Below, one piece after another: positions 1-7,454 of a stretch of 59,021 bases of DNA. Position 1 is the first letter of the stretch. Each line of letters begins with the position of its first letter. The notes under the pieces are model-generated. The model was not told the DNA's origin. It did not search any database and worked only from the letters and a program-made list of their open reading frames with translations. The stretch is from Ruminococcus sp. (lineage in GTDB: Bacteria > Bacillota > Clostridia > Oscillospirales > Ruminococcaceae): contig JAFUAO010000089.1 in the NCBI GenBank assembly GCA_017460665.1, forward strand, positions 1-59,021. The letters run 5' to 3'. Position numbers and translations under genes: made by a program.

Positions 1-502
1 CATGGGTATATGATTGTGGTGCTATTTTATCAAAATTAGAAATCGGCTATATGGCGTCGTTTTTGCTGCTATATAGCCGATTTTTTATTCCTTCACGGCT
101 TGATTTTGCTTCTTTTAGTGGCAAACTTGGGTTATAGCGCAGGATCCGGCAGTTTTCAATGATAGATAATACTCATTAACTGATATATCGTGCTTTTATC
201 AAAGGGTTTTCCACACGAAAGTTCAATCATACTTTGTTCAAAAACTGCCGGTCTCGGATCTTGCGGAATTTACGTCAGCAGGAGCTCCCCGGGAAGGGCT
301 CTCCGAAAAGCTGTTAAATGTTATGACAAAGTTTCAGTCTCCCCTGCCCCTTATACTATTAAAATGTAAAATACAGCGATATTTCCCGGAGGCTCCTTTG
401 GTAAAACTATACTTTTGTGCGGTGACTTTTGTGGAGAAGACCGTTATACTTATATGCAAAAATGAAGCTCTGCACCCTCGCAGAGGATCAGGAGGTAGAA
501 AT
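1..502. other. Gene-free upstream region
   Basis: No coding sequence is supported here. It holds the 3' terminator of a gene lying outside the window (41-88), then an inverted repeat with 11-bp perfect arms CCGGCAGTTTT (146-156) and AAAACTGCCGG (241-251) around an AT-rich 84-nt interior. A weak promoter-like pair (GGTGAC 421-426, TATACT 445-450, 18-bp spacing) and an AGGAGG site (490-495) precede the gene starting at 503. Confidence 0.6.
41..88 (+). terminator. Rho-independent terminator of an off-window gene
   Basis: Perfect 12-bp arms AATCGGCTATAT (41-52) and ATATAGCCGATT (71-82), followed by a T run on the plus strand. It probably ends a plus-strand gene whose coding part lies before base 1. 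Confidence 0.8.
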
Positions 503-1496
503 ATGACCATCAAAGAATGGAAAGATCCCCACAAGGCTAAGTCCAGCCGTGATCTCACGGGGATCACTTCGCTGGCCGCAGAGTGCGACCAGTACGACAT
601 CGCTGAGGACAACAAGGTATATGCTCCCGGCTCGTTCGGGGATCTTTGTCAGAAACAGGGCGTCCGTATCTGGAACGAGGTCACCTTCGGCGAGGACGGG
701 AGCTGGTACACTCAGGATACCCACTCGATCTGGGGCATGATGCACGACGGCTGGAAGGAAACTCAGCGGATCAACAAGGATCTGCTGGAATACAAATGGT
801 TCGATAACGACGGAAAAATGACTCAGGAGCTGCTGCAGTGCATCATGGACAACGTGGAGGGCGCCGGTATGATCCCCTATATGCTGATCCTGAAAGCCGC
901 CAGGAACGTTGCCGAGCAGTGTACCAAGCCCTTCGATGTGGTGCTGAGCGGTAATGTGGAAAGGACCAGGATCACCACCGTGGACGTGCCATACCGTGAA
1001 GGTGGGGCTCTTCCGCAAGGAGACCCGCTATAAAAAGGAGCAGAAGACCGAGACCTACACCGAGAGCACTACCCTGAAGTTCAACGGCTGGCTCATCGAT
1101 CCCTTCTACAGGTACGGCTACGGCAGACTGGACTGGAAATACTGCCTCGGCAGCGACGGCGAGCTCTACGTCATCTCCTCATACACCGACAACGACGGAA
1201 AGATGCAGTACAAGGTCGACCAGGTGGCACCTATGTTCCCCACCAGAGTCAGGATCCCTCACGACAATATGCTGGTGGCCGTTTCTCACGGCTGGATGGG
1301 AGCTCTAGACTCGGTGGCTGCCGACATGAACGCTCACCCCTCTGTGCTCAAGGAGGAGTATGACTACAACTTCCCCCTGCACCTGACCAACGTCATGGAG
1401 TACGCCTACCCCGACGGCTTCGGCACTCTGGCAAGACTGGCAAGGCTCATCGGACTGCCCGAAAGAGCCTTCATACAGGTGGATCCTGCCGAATAA
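503..1496 (+). pseudogene. Unrecognised ~330-aa protein, frameshifted
   Basis: Two overlapping frames make one protein. The first starts at ATG 503 behind AGGAGG (490-495) and runs to a stop at 1033; the second carries on in the +1 frame to 1496. Around 980-1010 both frames read sensibly, and dropping one C from the CC at 994-995 gives a smooth junction (...VDVPYVKVGLFRKET...). No slippery heptamer is seen, so this is a disabling indel or a sequencing error rather than programmed shifting. The product has no signal peptide or membrane segment and many aromatic and acidic residues (for example NGWLIDPFYRYGYGRLDW). I do not recognise the family. A terminator follows directly, so it is a single-gene unit. 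Confidence 0.65.
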
Positions 1497-1513
1497 CGAT
1501 ATAGGCTCGGCTC

Positions 1514-1548
1514 ATCCGGCGCCTTTTGGGGCGCCGGATAAGTTTTTT
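1514..1548 (+). terminator. Terminator of the frameshifted gene
   Basis: Arms ATCCGGCGCC (1514-1523) and GGCGCCGGAT (1530-1539) with a TTTTGG loop, followed by a run of seven T. It sits just ahead of the rpmG operon promoter and insulates it. Confidence 0.85.
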
Positions 1549-1570
1549 TCGGAAAAATAGCGAAAAAGGC

Positions 1571-1599
1571 TTGACTTTATCGGAAGATCGTGTTATAAT
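1571..1599 (+). promoter_or_regulatory. SigA-type promoter of the rpmG-secE-nusG-rplK-rplA operon
   Basis: TTGACT (1571-1576), 17-bp spacer, TATAAT (1594-1599). It is the only strong promoter before rpmG, and leaves a leader of about 100 nt. Confidence 0.85.
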
Positions 1600-1708
1600 A
1601 TTTGTACCTCGTTATGGGGTGCATTTTTTTGCCCCGCATTGCGCAGCGAGGGAGGCAAACGACCTATCCTCCCCCAGCGGAGGAACTACTAATTCAGGAG
1701 GTGCCGAT

Positions 1709-1858
1709 ATGAGAGTAAAGGTTACTTTAGCTTGTACTGAGTGCAAGCAGCGCAACTATGTTTCCAAGAAGAACAAGAAGAACGACCCTGACAGACTTGA
1801 AATGATGAAGCATTGCAAGTTCTGCAGAAAGCACACTCTTCACAGAGAAACAAAGTAA
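1709..1858 (+). CDS. rpmG: 50S ribosomal protein L33
   Basis: Large-subunit ribosomal protein of 49 residues, the normal L33 length. It keeps two CxxC pairs (CTEC at residues 9-12, CKFC near 38-41), so it is the zinc-binding C+ form. The ATG at 1709 follows CAGGAGGTG with good spacing, which rules out the longer upstream frame. It opens the operon with secE 18 bp downstream, the usual Firmicute order rpmG-secE-nusG-rplK-rplA. Confidence 0.97.
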   Translation: MRVKVTLACTECKQRNYVSKKNKKNDPDRLEMMKHCKFCRKHTLHRETK

Positions 1859-1876
1859 ACCGGAAGGAGTATTTTT

Positions 1877-2104
1877 ATGGCTAAGGATACAACTTCAGAG
1901 AAGAAGTCCGGTAAGAAACAGCCTAACAAGATCGTTAAGTGGTTCAAGGACTTAAGAGTCGAATTCAAAAAGGTAGTATGGCCGTCAAAGAAAACTGTTA
2001 TCAACAACACATCCGTCGTTCTTGCTGTTGTTGCTGCCTCAGCAGTTCTCGTTGGTCTGCTGGATGAGGGCTTCCTCGCACTCATGCGTCTTATCTACCG
2101 CTAA
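1877..2104 (+). CDS. secE: Preprotein translocase subunit SecE
   Basis: Small essential SecYEG subunit, 75 aa, the single-span form found in Gram-positive bacteria. A basic N-terminal tail is followed by the conserved amphipathic stretch (FKDLRVEFKKVVWPSKK) and one C-terminal membrane helix (about residues 46-70). RBS GAAGGAG precedes the start. It lies between rpmG and nusG and is co-transcribed with them. Confidence 0.96.
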   Translation: MAKDTTSEKKSGKKQPNKIVKWFKDLRVEFKKVVWPSKKTVINNTSVVLAVVAASAVLVGLLDEGFLALMRLIYR

Positions 2105-2126
2105 GGAAGTCTGAGGAGGATCAGAA

Positions 2127-2654
2127 ATGTCAGAAGCAGCTAAGTGGTACGTTATCCACACTTATTCAGGTTATGAGAACAAAGTAGCTCAGAATATCGA
2201 AAAGGTCGTGGAAAACCGTAAGCTTCATGATCTTATCCAGGAGGTCAGAGTTCCTACCGAAAAGGTCACCGAGATCACAGACGGAAAAAGCAAGGAGATA
2301 GAGCGCAAGACCTATCCCGGCTATGTTCTGGTCAAGATGGTCGTTACCGACGATTCATGGTACGTCGTGAGGAATACCCGTGGCTGTACCGGCTTCGTGG
2401 GACCGGCTTCTGAGCCTACCCCCCTTACCGATGAGGAGGTAGAGTCACTGTTCGGCGTTGACGTTTCCACCGTTGAGGTCAATTTCAGCGTCGGCGACAG
2501 AGTACAGATCTCAGGTACCGCAATGGACGGCTTTATCGGTGTCGTTCAGAACATCGATCTCGAGGAGCGGACAGTTGATCTTCTTGTATCAATGTTCGGC
2601 CGAGAGACCCCCACTACCCTGCCTATCAGTCAGGTCATCACAGTGGAGGACTGA
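2127..2654 (+). CDS. nusG: Transcription termination/antitermination protein NusG
   Basis: 175 aa, full length. The NGN domain starts with KWYVIHTYSGYENKVAQNI and carries the conserved PGYVLVKM; the C-terminal KOW domain (about residues 122-175) has GDRVQISGTAMDGFIGVVQ. It binds RNA polymerase and modulates pausing and Rho action. RBS GAGGA precedes ATG 2127. It is followed by a 107-nt spacer before rplK that carries a structured motif. Confidence 0.97.
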   Translation: MSEAAKWYVIHTYSGYENKVAQNIEKVVENRKLHDLIQEVRVPTEKVTEITDGKSKEIERKTYPGYVLVKMVVTDDSWYVVRNTRGCTGFVGPASEPTPLTDEEVESLFGVDVSTVEVNFSVGDRVQISGTAMDGFIGVVQNIDLEERTVDLLVSMFGRETPTTLPISQVITVED

Positions 2655-2701
2655 CAGTAAACTGTCAACAAAGGTCAAATGGGATCCGGAAGGGATCTCA
2701 A

Positions 2702-2741
2702 GTGGGAGAGGTAAAATAATTCTTGCCTCGCCATTTACCAC
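2702..2741 (+). promoter_or_regulatory. Candidate r-protein leader motif before rplK
   Basis: The segment opens with GTGGGAG and closes with TACCAC just upstream of the rplK RBS. GGTAAA (2710-2715) can pair with TTTACC (2734-2739), or GTGG (2702-2705) with CCAC (2738-2741). The same bounding motif recurs before rplA. L1 autoregulates the L11-L1 operon in other bacteria by binding mRNA; that this is its site is inference. Confidence 0.45.
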
Positions 2742-2761
2742 ATTTATGGAGGTGCGAATAC

Positions 2762-3187
2762 ATGGCACAGAAAGTAGTTGGCTACATCAAGCTTCAGATC
2801 GCAGCAGGAAAGGCTACACCTGCTCCGCCTGTTGGTCCGGCACTCGGTCAGCACGGCGTTAACATCATGGCATTCACAAAGGAATTCAACGAGAGAACTA
2901 AGAACGATATCGGCATGATCATCCCTGTCGTTATCACAGTTTACGCTGACCGTTCATTCTCGTTCATCACTAAGACTCCCCCCGCTGCTGTCCTCATCAA
3001 GAAGGCCTGCAACATCGAGAGCGGTTCGGGAGTTCCCAACAAGACTAAGGTCGCTAACATCACTAAGGAGCAGATCCAGAAGATCGCTGAGACAAAAATG
3101 CAGGACCTCAATGCAGGTTCCCTCGAAGCAGCTATGAGCATGATCGCCGGAACAGCTCGTTCCATGGGCGTTGTAGTCGTTGACTAA
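2762..3187 (+). CDS. rplK: 50S ribosomal protein L11
   Basis: 141 aa, standard length; starts [18 protein letters not shown] with ATG 2762 behind GGAGGTG, which rejects the frame start 39 nt upstream. It has the typical L11 N-terminal domain ([15 protein letters not shown]) and the C-terminal RNA-binding domain rich in Thr/Lys ([17 protein letters not shown]). It forms the GTPase-associated centre with 23S rRNA. Confidence 0.98.
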   Translation: MAQKVVGYIKLQIAAGKATPAPPVGPALGQHGVNIMAFTKEFNERTKNDIGMIIPVVITVYADRSFSFITKTPPAAVLIKKACNIESGSGVPNKTKVANITKEQIQKIAETKMQDLNAGSLEAAMSMIAGTARSMGVVVVD

Positions 3188-3233
3188 CAATAATATCGAA
3201 GACAACGGGGATCACCCGTTCTGACTTCACATG

Positions 3234-3285
3234 GTGGGAGGAAAATTCCGCTAATCGCAGAGCTATAGGCCTGCGGTATTACCAC
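3234..3285 (+). promoter_or_regulatory. Candidate r-protein leader motif before rplA
   Basis: Opens with GTGGGAG (3234-3240) and closes with TACCAC (3280-3285), as before rplK. Inside is a hairpin with arms CGCAG (3256-3260) and CTGCG (3271-3275). It lies in the 117-nt rplK-rplA spacer, just before the rplA RBS (TAGGAGG). Another hairpin, AACGGG/CCCGTT, lies at about 3204-3220. Confidence 0.45.
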
Positions 3286-3304
3286 TTAAATAGGAGGAAA
3301 TATA

Positions 3305-4000
3305 ATGAAACACGGCAAGAAATATGTTGACAGCGCTAAGGCTGTTGATCATGCAAAGCTCTATGAGTCCGCTGAGGCTCTGGATCTGGTTTGCAAGAAC
3401 GCAAAGGCAAAGTTCGATGAGACTATCGAGGCTCACATCCGTCTGGGCGTTGACTCACGTCACGCTGACCAGCAGGTAAGAGGAGCTGTTATCCTTCCCA
3501 ACGGAACAGGTAAGACAGTTCGTGTGCTGGTATTCTGCAAGGAGGACAAGTACGAGGCTGCTCAGGCTGCCGGTGCTGAGTTCGTAGGCGGCATGGATCT
3601 GGTAGAGAAGATCCAGAAGGAGAACTGGATGGACTTCGACGTTGTCATCGCTTCACCTGATATGATGGGCATCGTTGGACGTCTCGGTAAGGTCCTCGGA
3701 CCCAGAGGCCTTATGCCTAACCCGAAGGCCGGCACAGTTACCCCCGATGTTGCAAAGGCTGTAACTGAGGCTAAGGCCGGTAAGATCGAGTACCGTCTCG
3801 ACAAGACCAACATCATCCACTGCCCTATCGGAAAGGCTTCCTTCGGTCCTGAGAAGCTGGAGGAGAACTTCTCCACACTTATGGACGCTATCGTAAAGGC
3901 TAAGCCCGCCGCAGCTAAGGGTACTTACCTCAAGAGCTGCACAGTAACTTCTACTATGGGCCCTGGTATCCCCGTTGCTACAACAAAGTACGGAGTTTGA
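3305..4000 (+). CDS. rplA: 50S ribosomal protein L1
   Basis: 231 aa, full length. It shows the L1 signatures: [15 protein letters not shown] near the N-terminus, [17 protein letters not shown] in the middle, and the C-terminal [17 protein letters not shown]. It binds the L1 stalk of 23S rRNA and in many bacteria represses its own operon mRNA. The TAGGAGG site supports ATG 3305. It is the last gene of the operon: a terminator follows within 15 nt, and rplJ-rplL, which usually come next, are absent. Confidence 0.98.
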   Translation: MKHGKKYVDSAKAVDHAKLYESAEALDLVCKNAKAKFDETIEAHIRLGVDSRHADQQVRGAVILPNGTGKTVRVLVFCKEDKYEAAQAAGAEFVGGMDLVEKIQKENWMDFDVVIASPDMMGIVGRLGKVLGPRGLMPNPKAGTVTPDVAKAVTEAKAGKIEYRLDKTNIIHCPIGKASFGPEKLEENFSTLMDAIVKAKPAAAKGTYLKSCTVTSTMGPGIPVATTKYGV

Positions 4001-4014
4001 TCAAAACAAAAAAG

Positions 4015-4047
4015 TCGCTGCACCGCTTTGGTGCAGCGATATTTTTT
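4015..4047 (+). terminator. Terminator of the rpmG-rplA operon
   Basis: Arms TCGCTGCACC (4015-4024) and GGTGCAGCGA (4030-4039), loop GCTTT, followed by TATTTTTTT. Confidence 0.9.
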
Positions 4048-4072
4048 TGCAATTTGGTCCCCAAAAACAGGC

Positions 4073-4104
4073 AAAAAAAGGCTGTGCATCTCTGCACAGC
4101 CTTT
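4073..4104 (-). terminator. Terminator of the CBM4-GH9 cellulase gene
   Basis: 12-bp perfect stem AAAGGCTGTGCA (4077-4088) and TGCACAGCCTTT (4093-4104), loop TCTC, with a T run on the minus strand. It lies between two convergent genes. Confidence 0.9.
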
Positions 4105-4125
4105 AGTGTTTTCAGTTAGCCTTGC

Positions 4126-7100
4126 TTACTTGATCTTAGCGTCCTGAGCAGCCTTTGTGATCGGCCAATCAGAATCCTTGATGAGCTTAGCATCGTACAT
4201 CTGGATAGACAGAGCGTCGATACCGTTAACACCGGAAGTACCGTTGTCAACAACGTCAGCGTTCAGCAGGCCCTGATCTGTCAGCGGATACTTAGCCGGC
4301 AGAGCAGCGTACTGAAGGATAGCAACTGCATCCTGGAGGTCTACCTTACCGTCAACGTTAGCGTCGCCCCACTTGATCTCGCCATCAGGCTCAGATGTCT
4401 TAGGCTCGGGATCGTCGAACTTAGGAGCGTCTGCTGCCTCGTCATCGAGGAAGGAGATAGCCCAAGCGAACGGAGCGTTCCAGTTGATAGTTACCTCGTT
4501 TACAGACCAAGCCTCGATAGAGTCAACGAAGCACTTCTGAGAAGCAACTGAGCCTCTCTTGTAGCCCAGACCAGCAACGTAAGGATCCTGGAGTCCTGCG
4601 CCAGGACCACCGGACATTACGCCGGAAGGAGCCATCGGGAAGCTGTGGTCGAGCTCATAAGACCAGTATCTGTGGTGAGGATTGTTCTCGTGGTATGTAC
4701 CGTAGCCGGTTACATATGAGAAGCCGTTACCGTTACGTCCGAAGATGTAGTCGAGAGCCTCAGTTACACCGGAGATGTACTTGTTAGTACCCTCAACATC
4801 GTAAGCGTAAGCCATAACGATAGCATTATTGATAACGAATGAGTTAGAGCCCCACTCGTAACCAGTTACATCGATGCCTTCACCGATATTGATAGCATCC
4901 TGGAATGTTGTACCAACATAGGGGATACCCATACCAGAGGAAGCCATCTGATCGAGGTAAGCGTCAGCAGCCTTAACGATAGCAGCGTCGATAGTCTTCT
5001 TATCAGCAGCAGGAGTATTCTCGCTGAGTGACAGAGTAAGAGTACCCAGACCTGCTGTACAACCCCAGTTGAAGGAGCTGAACGAACCGTTGTTCTCACC
5101 GCCGCCGAGGCTGGTAGTCAGGCTGAATGCCTTATCGTCGCCGGTCTTATCGTTAGCGTTCTTATAAGTTGACAGGAAGTCATAGTACTCGCTGTCGCCT
5201 GTTGTAGCGAAGAGCTCGCAAGCAGCCCAGTAAGCGTCATCCTGAACATAGGTGTCGCCGTAGCCGCCGCCGCCGATAGCCTGATCCAGAGGAGCGAACA
5301 TAGGATCCTTCTCCCAGTTGCCCTCGTTGATCTGCCAGCTGCTCTTGTACTTCATTACAGCGTCCCAAGAAGCCTTAGCGTTATCGAGGCACTTCTTAGC
5401 GAATGTATCGTCGATGCCCTCCCACAGACGTGAAGCCTGTGCAGCACAAGCGATCATATTGAATGTAGCAGCATACGTCGGAGGCTTAACGATACGAGTA
5501 GTCTCCCACTCATCCTGGTAGTCATAAGGCCTTGTAGCCAGACCGGTCCACTTATGGTCGTGGAGCTTGTGGTATACGAAGCCGGCATACTTAGTGCCCC
5601 AGTAAGGATCCTTAGAGTCAACGATCATGTTGAACATCCACTCCAGCTCGACTCTTGCCTCGTCGAGGATATCAGGAGCGCCTGTACCGTCCCAAGATAC
5701 CTTACCAACGCTGTACTTCTGCGGGATCTTCATGGTCTTGCCGTCAGCCCACTTAGCATCCTTGCCGTGAACTACGCTTCTCTCGTACATATTCTGGAGA
5801 GTCCATACAGAGATACCGCCGTTAACAACGTACTTACCGTGGTCACCGGCATCGTACCAACCGCCGACACCGTCGATCTGGTAGGTCTTATCGCCGTCGA
5901 ATATCTGGCCGTAGGACTTTACCCACTTAGACTGAACATAAGCTTCATCTGAAGGAGCATGACCGCCCTCGTGAGCCAGCTTAGCAGCATCGTCATTCTC
6001 GTTGTGAGAAGTGATGTAAGCGCTCTCGATGTCCATACCTGAACGGTTCTGATAGTAGTAGTTCAGAGCGTCAGTCAGAGCACCGGCATAAACGTCTGTG
6101 CCGATCTTGAAGTCATGAGAGATATACATCTTGAATACTTCGTTTGTCTTGGGGTTAGTCCAAGTATCGGAAGTATTGCTTACCTCGATATGGTATGTAC
6201 CGGGATCAACTACCTCAGAGAAGTCGATGATCTGTGTGTACTCGCCGGCGTCTGCATCGTAGCCGCCGTCCTCTGCTGTACCGGAAGCAACAGTTGTACC
6301 GGAAGAATTCTTGACCTCCCACTTAACGAGAGAAGTCTTGTCAGCAGTAGCGTATGTAGCCTTCTTTACCATGTTGGGGATATAGCCCACCTGGTTAACT
6401 CTTACGTTAGATCTGGGGTGAACAACGCCCAGCTCGTTAGTAGGATCCCACAGACAAGGTGTAGAGTCCTCATCCTTGTATGTATCGCCGCAAGTTACGC
6501 ACTCAAGGCTCATGTTATCGAATGTGAGCTGTGTTCCCACGGGGAAGCAGTCAACATCCTGGAACTCACCGGCGCCGCCGTAGTGGAATGCCCACTCAGC
6601 AACTTCCAGTGTATTCTTAGCTGTGAACTCAGAGTCGAACTCATTGTGGCCCTTCTTGATGACCAGGTTACCGGAGCTTACGCCGTGCTCATAACCGTTG
6701 GGGTCAACGGCTGTCTGCCAGCTCTCCTTGTTACCATAGTTCCAAGCCTGAACGCCCTCAAGGTTGCTGATCCAAACAGGCTCCTCACCTGCCAGGTTAG
6801 CGATATGAGTAGCGAGCTCACCGTCTGCTGTAGAGTCGATCTCGAAGTGTACCTTATAGGTGTGGCCAGCCTCGATGTGAAGGCTTCTGTGTCTGAACTG
6901 GCAGTCCCATCTGGAAGCACCGCCGTTAGCCTCGCCGCCGATGTTGTCGAGAGTTACGGTGTACTTACCGTTTTCAATCTCCATCGACTGCTTAGCGGGG
7001 TTAGTAACACAGGTATGCCAAGGAAGACCAACGCCTTCGTCGAAGTCTACCTGACCAACGCAGAGACCTGCGTCAGCGCTCATGGGCACGAATGCTGCTG

Positions 7101-7167
7101 CAGTAGAAGCGAGCATAGATGCTGCCATAAGGCTGCCAGTGATAGCTTTTGCCATTTTCTTGTGCAT
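4126..7167 (-). CDS. Cellulosomal family 9 glycoside hydrolase, CBM4-Ig-GH9-dockerin
   Basis: Secreted cellulase of 1013 aa with a modular order like the cellobiohydrolases CelK/CbhA of Clostridium thermocellum: signal peptide (1-32), CBM4-like module (about 34-225), Ig-like domain typical of GH9 enzymes (about 250-350), GH9 catalytic domain (about 360-905) and a C-terminal dockerin (about 930-1013). Catalytic features are YDAGDHGKYV (Asp pair near 438-441) and the acid Glu in NEVTINWNAP near 890, plus a DHSFPMAPSGVMSGGPG stretch. The dockerin has the repeated Ca-binding segment [20 protein letters not shown]. The start was set at ATG 7167 because GGGAGGG lies 8 nt upstream and a classic signal peptide begins there. 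Exo-type activity is inferred from architecture. Confidence 0.93.
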   Translation of the reverse strand: MHKKMAKAITGSLMAASMLASTAAAFVPMSADAGLCVGQVDFDEGVGLPWHTCVTNPAKQSMEIENGKYTVTLDNIGGEANGGASRWDCQFRHRSLHIEAGHTYKVHFEIDSTADGELATHIANLAGEEPVWISNLEGVQAWNYGNKESWQTAVDPNGYEHGVSSGNLVIKKGHNEFDSEFTAKNTLEVAEWAFHYGGAGEFQDVDCFPVGTQLTFDNMSLECVTCGDTYKDEDSTPCLWDPTNELGVVHPRSNVRVNQVGYIPNMVKKATYATADKTSLVKWEVKNSSGTTVASGTAEDGGYDADAGEYTQIIDFSEVVDPGTYHIEVSNTSDTWTNPKTNEVFKMYISHDFKIGTDVYAGALTDALNYYYQNRSGMDIESAYITSHNENDDAAKLAHEGGHAPSDEAYVQSKWVKSYGQIFDGDKTYQIDGVGGWYDAGDHGKYVVNGGISVWTLQNMYERSVVHGKDAKWADGKTMKIPQKYSVGKVSWDGTGAPDILDEARVELEWMFNMIVDSKDPYWGTKYAGFVYHKLHDHKWTGLATRPYDYQDEWETTRIVKPPTYAATFNMIACAAQASRLWEGIDDTFAKKCLDNAKASWDAVMKYKSSWQINEGNWEKDPMFAPLDQAIGGGGYGDTYVQDDAYWAACELFATTGDSEYYDFLSTYKNANDKTGDDKAFSLTTSLGGGENNGSFSSFNWGCTAGLGTLTLSLSENTPAADKKTIDAAIVKAADAYLDQMASSGMGIPYVGTTFQDAINIGEGIDVTGYEWGSNSFVINNAIVMAYAYDVEGTNKYISGVTEALDYIFGRNGNGFSYVTGYGTYHENNPHHRYWSYELDHSFPMAPSGVMSGGPGAGLQDPYVAGLGYKRGSVASQKCFVDSIEAWSVNEVTINWNAPFAWAISFLDDEAADAPKFDDPEPKTSEPDGEIKWGDANVDGKVDLQDAVAILQYAALPAKYPLTDQGLLNADVVDNGTSGVNGIDALSIQMYDAKLIKDSDWPITKAAQDAKIK

Positions 7168-7299
7168 TTTAATACCCTCCCTGATATAAAATAAAAATTT
7201 GTAATTATAACGCAATGCCAGTGCATACATTGCGGTTATAGGCTTATAATTTGACAAGTGGGACTCACCCACAGGGCTTGCACCAGATCACCACTTATC
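7168..7299 (-). promoter_or_regulatory. Structured 5' leader of the CBM4-GH9 gene
   Basis: About 130 nt lie between the promoter and the start codon. Two clean hairpins are visible: GTGGG/CCCAC (7258-7262 with 7268-7272) and a long stem CGCAATG/CATTGCG (7211-7217 with 7228-7234) extended by TTATA arms with one bulge. I could not assign it to a known riboswitch class; regulation by RNA structure is only a possibility. Confidence 0.4.
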
Positions 7300-7305
7300 A
7301 TTCAT

Positions 7306-7334
7306 ATTATATTATATCCAAGAAAAAAAGTAAA
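7306..7334 (-). promoter_or_regulatory. Promoter of the CBM4-GH9 gene
   Basis: On the minus strand TTTACT (7334-7329), 17-bp spacer, TATAAT (7311-7306). An overlapping second TATAAT lies at 7316-7311. Confidence 0.7.
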
Positions 7335-7404
7335 TACCTTTCAAAATTTTCGTTCATTTCTATAATGGGAGTCCGTGCTTTTTGTGCAAAGCGCCAAGTA
7401 ATTA

Positions 7405-7434
7405 AAAAATTAAAAGGGAGCCGGAGCTCCCTTT
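7405..7434 (-). terminator. Terminator of the GH9-CBM3c gene
   Basis: Arms AAAGGGAGC (7413-7421) and GCTCCCTTT (7426-7434), loop CGGA; on the minus strand it is followed by TTTTAATTTTTT. The two cellulase genes are thus separate transcription units. Confidence 0.85.
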
Positions 7435-7454
7435 ATTAACGAATTGTGAATAAG

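Noticed and set aside
960-1010. Programmed frameshift in the 503-1496 gene
   Set aside because: No slippery heptamer, internal SD or stop-codon context typical of programmed shifting is present; a simple indel explains it.
2655-2761. L10-type ribosomal protein leader
   Set aside because: Such leaders precede rplJ, which is not in this window; the motif here precedes rplK and rplA instead.
7240-7300. Cobalamin- or cyclic-di-GMP-type riboswitch before the CBM4-GH9 gene
   Set aside because: Only a short GGTGCAAG-like stretch recalls the cobalamin class; the conserved core boxes of either class are absent.
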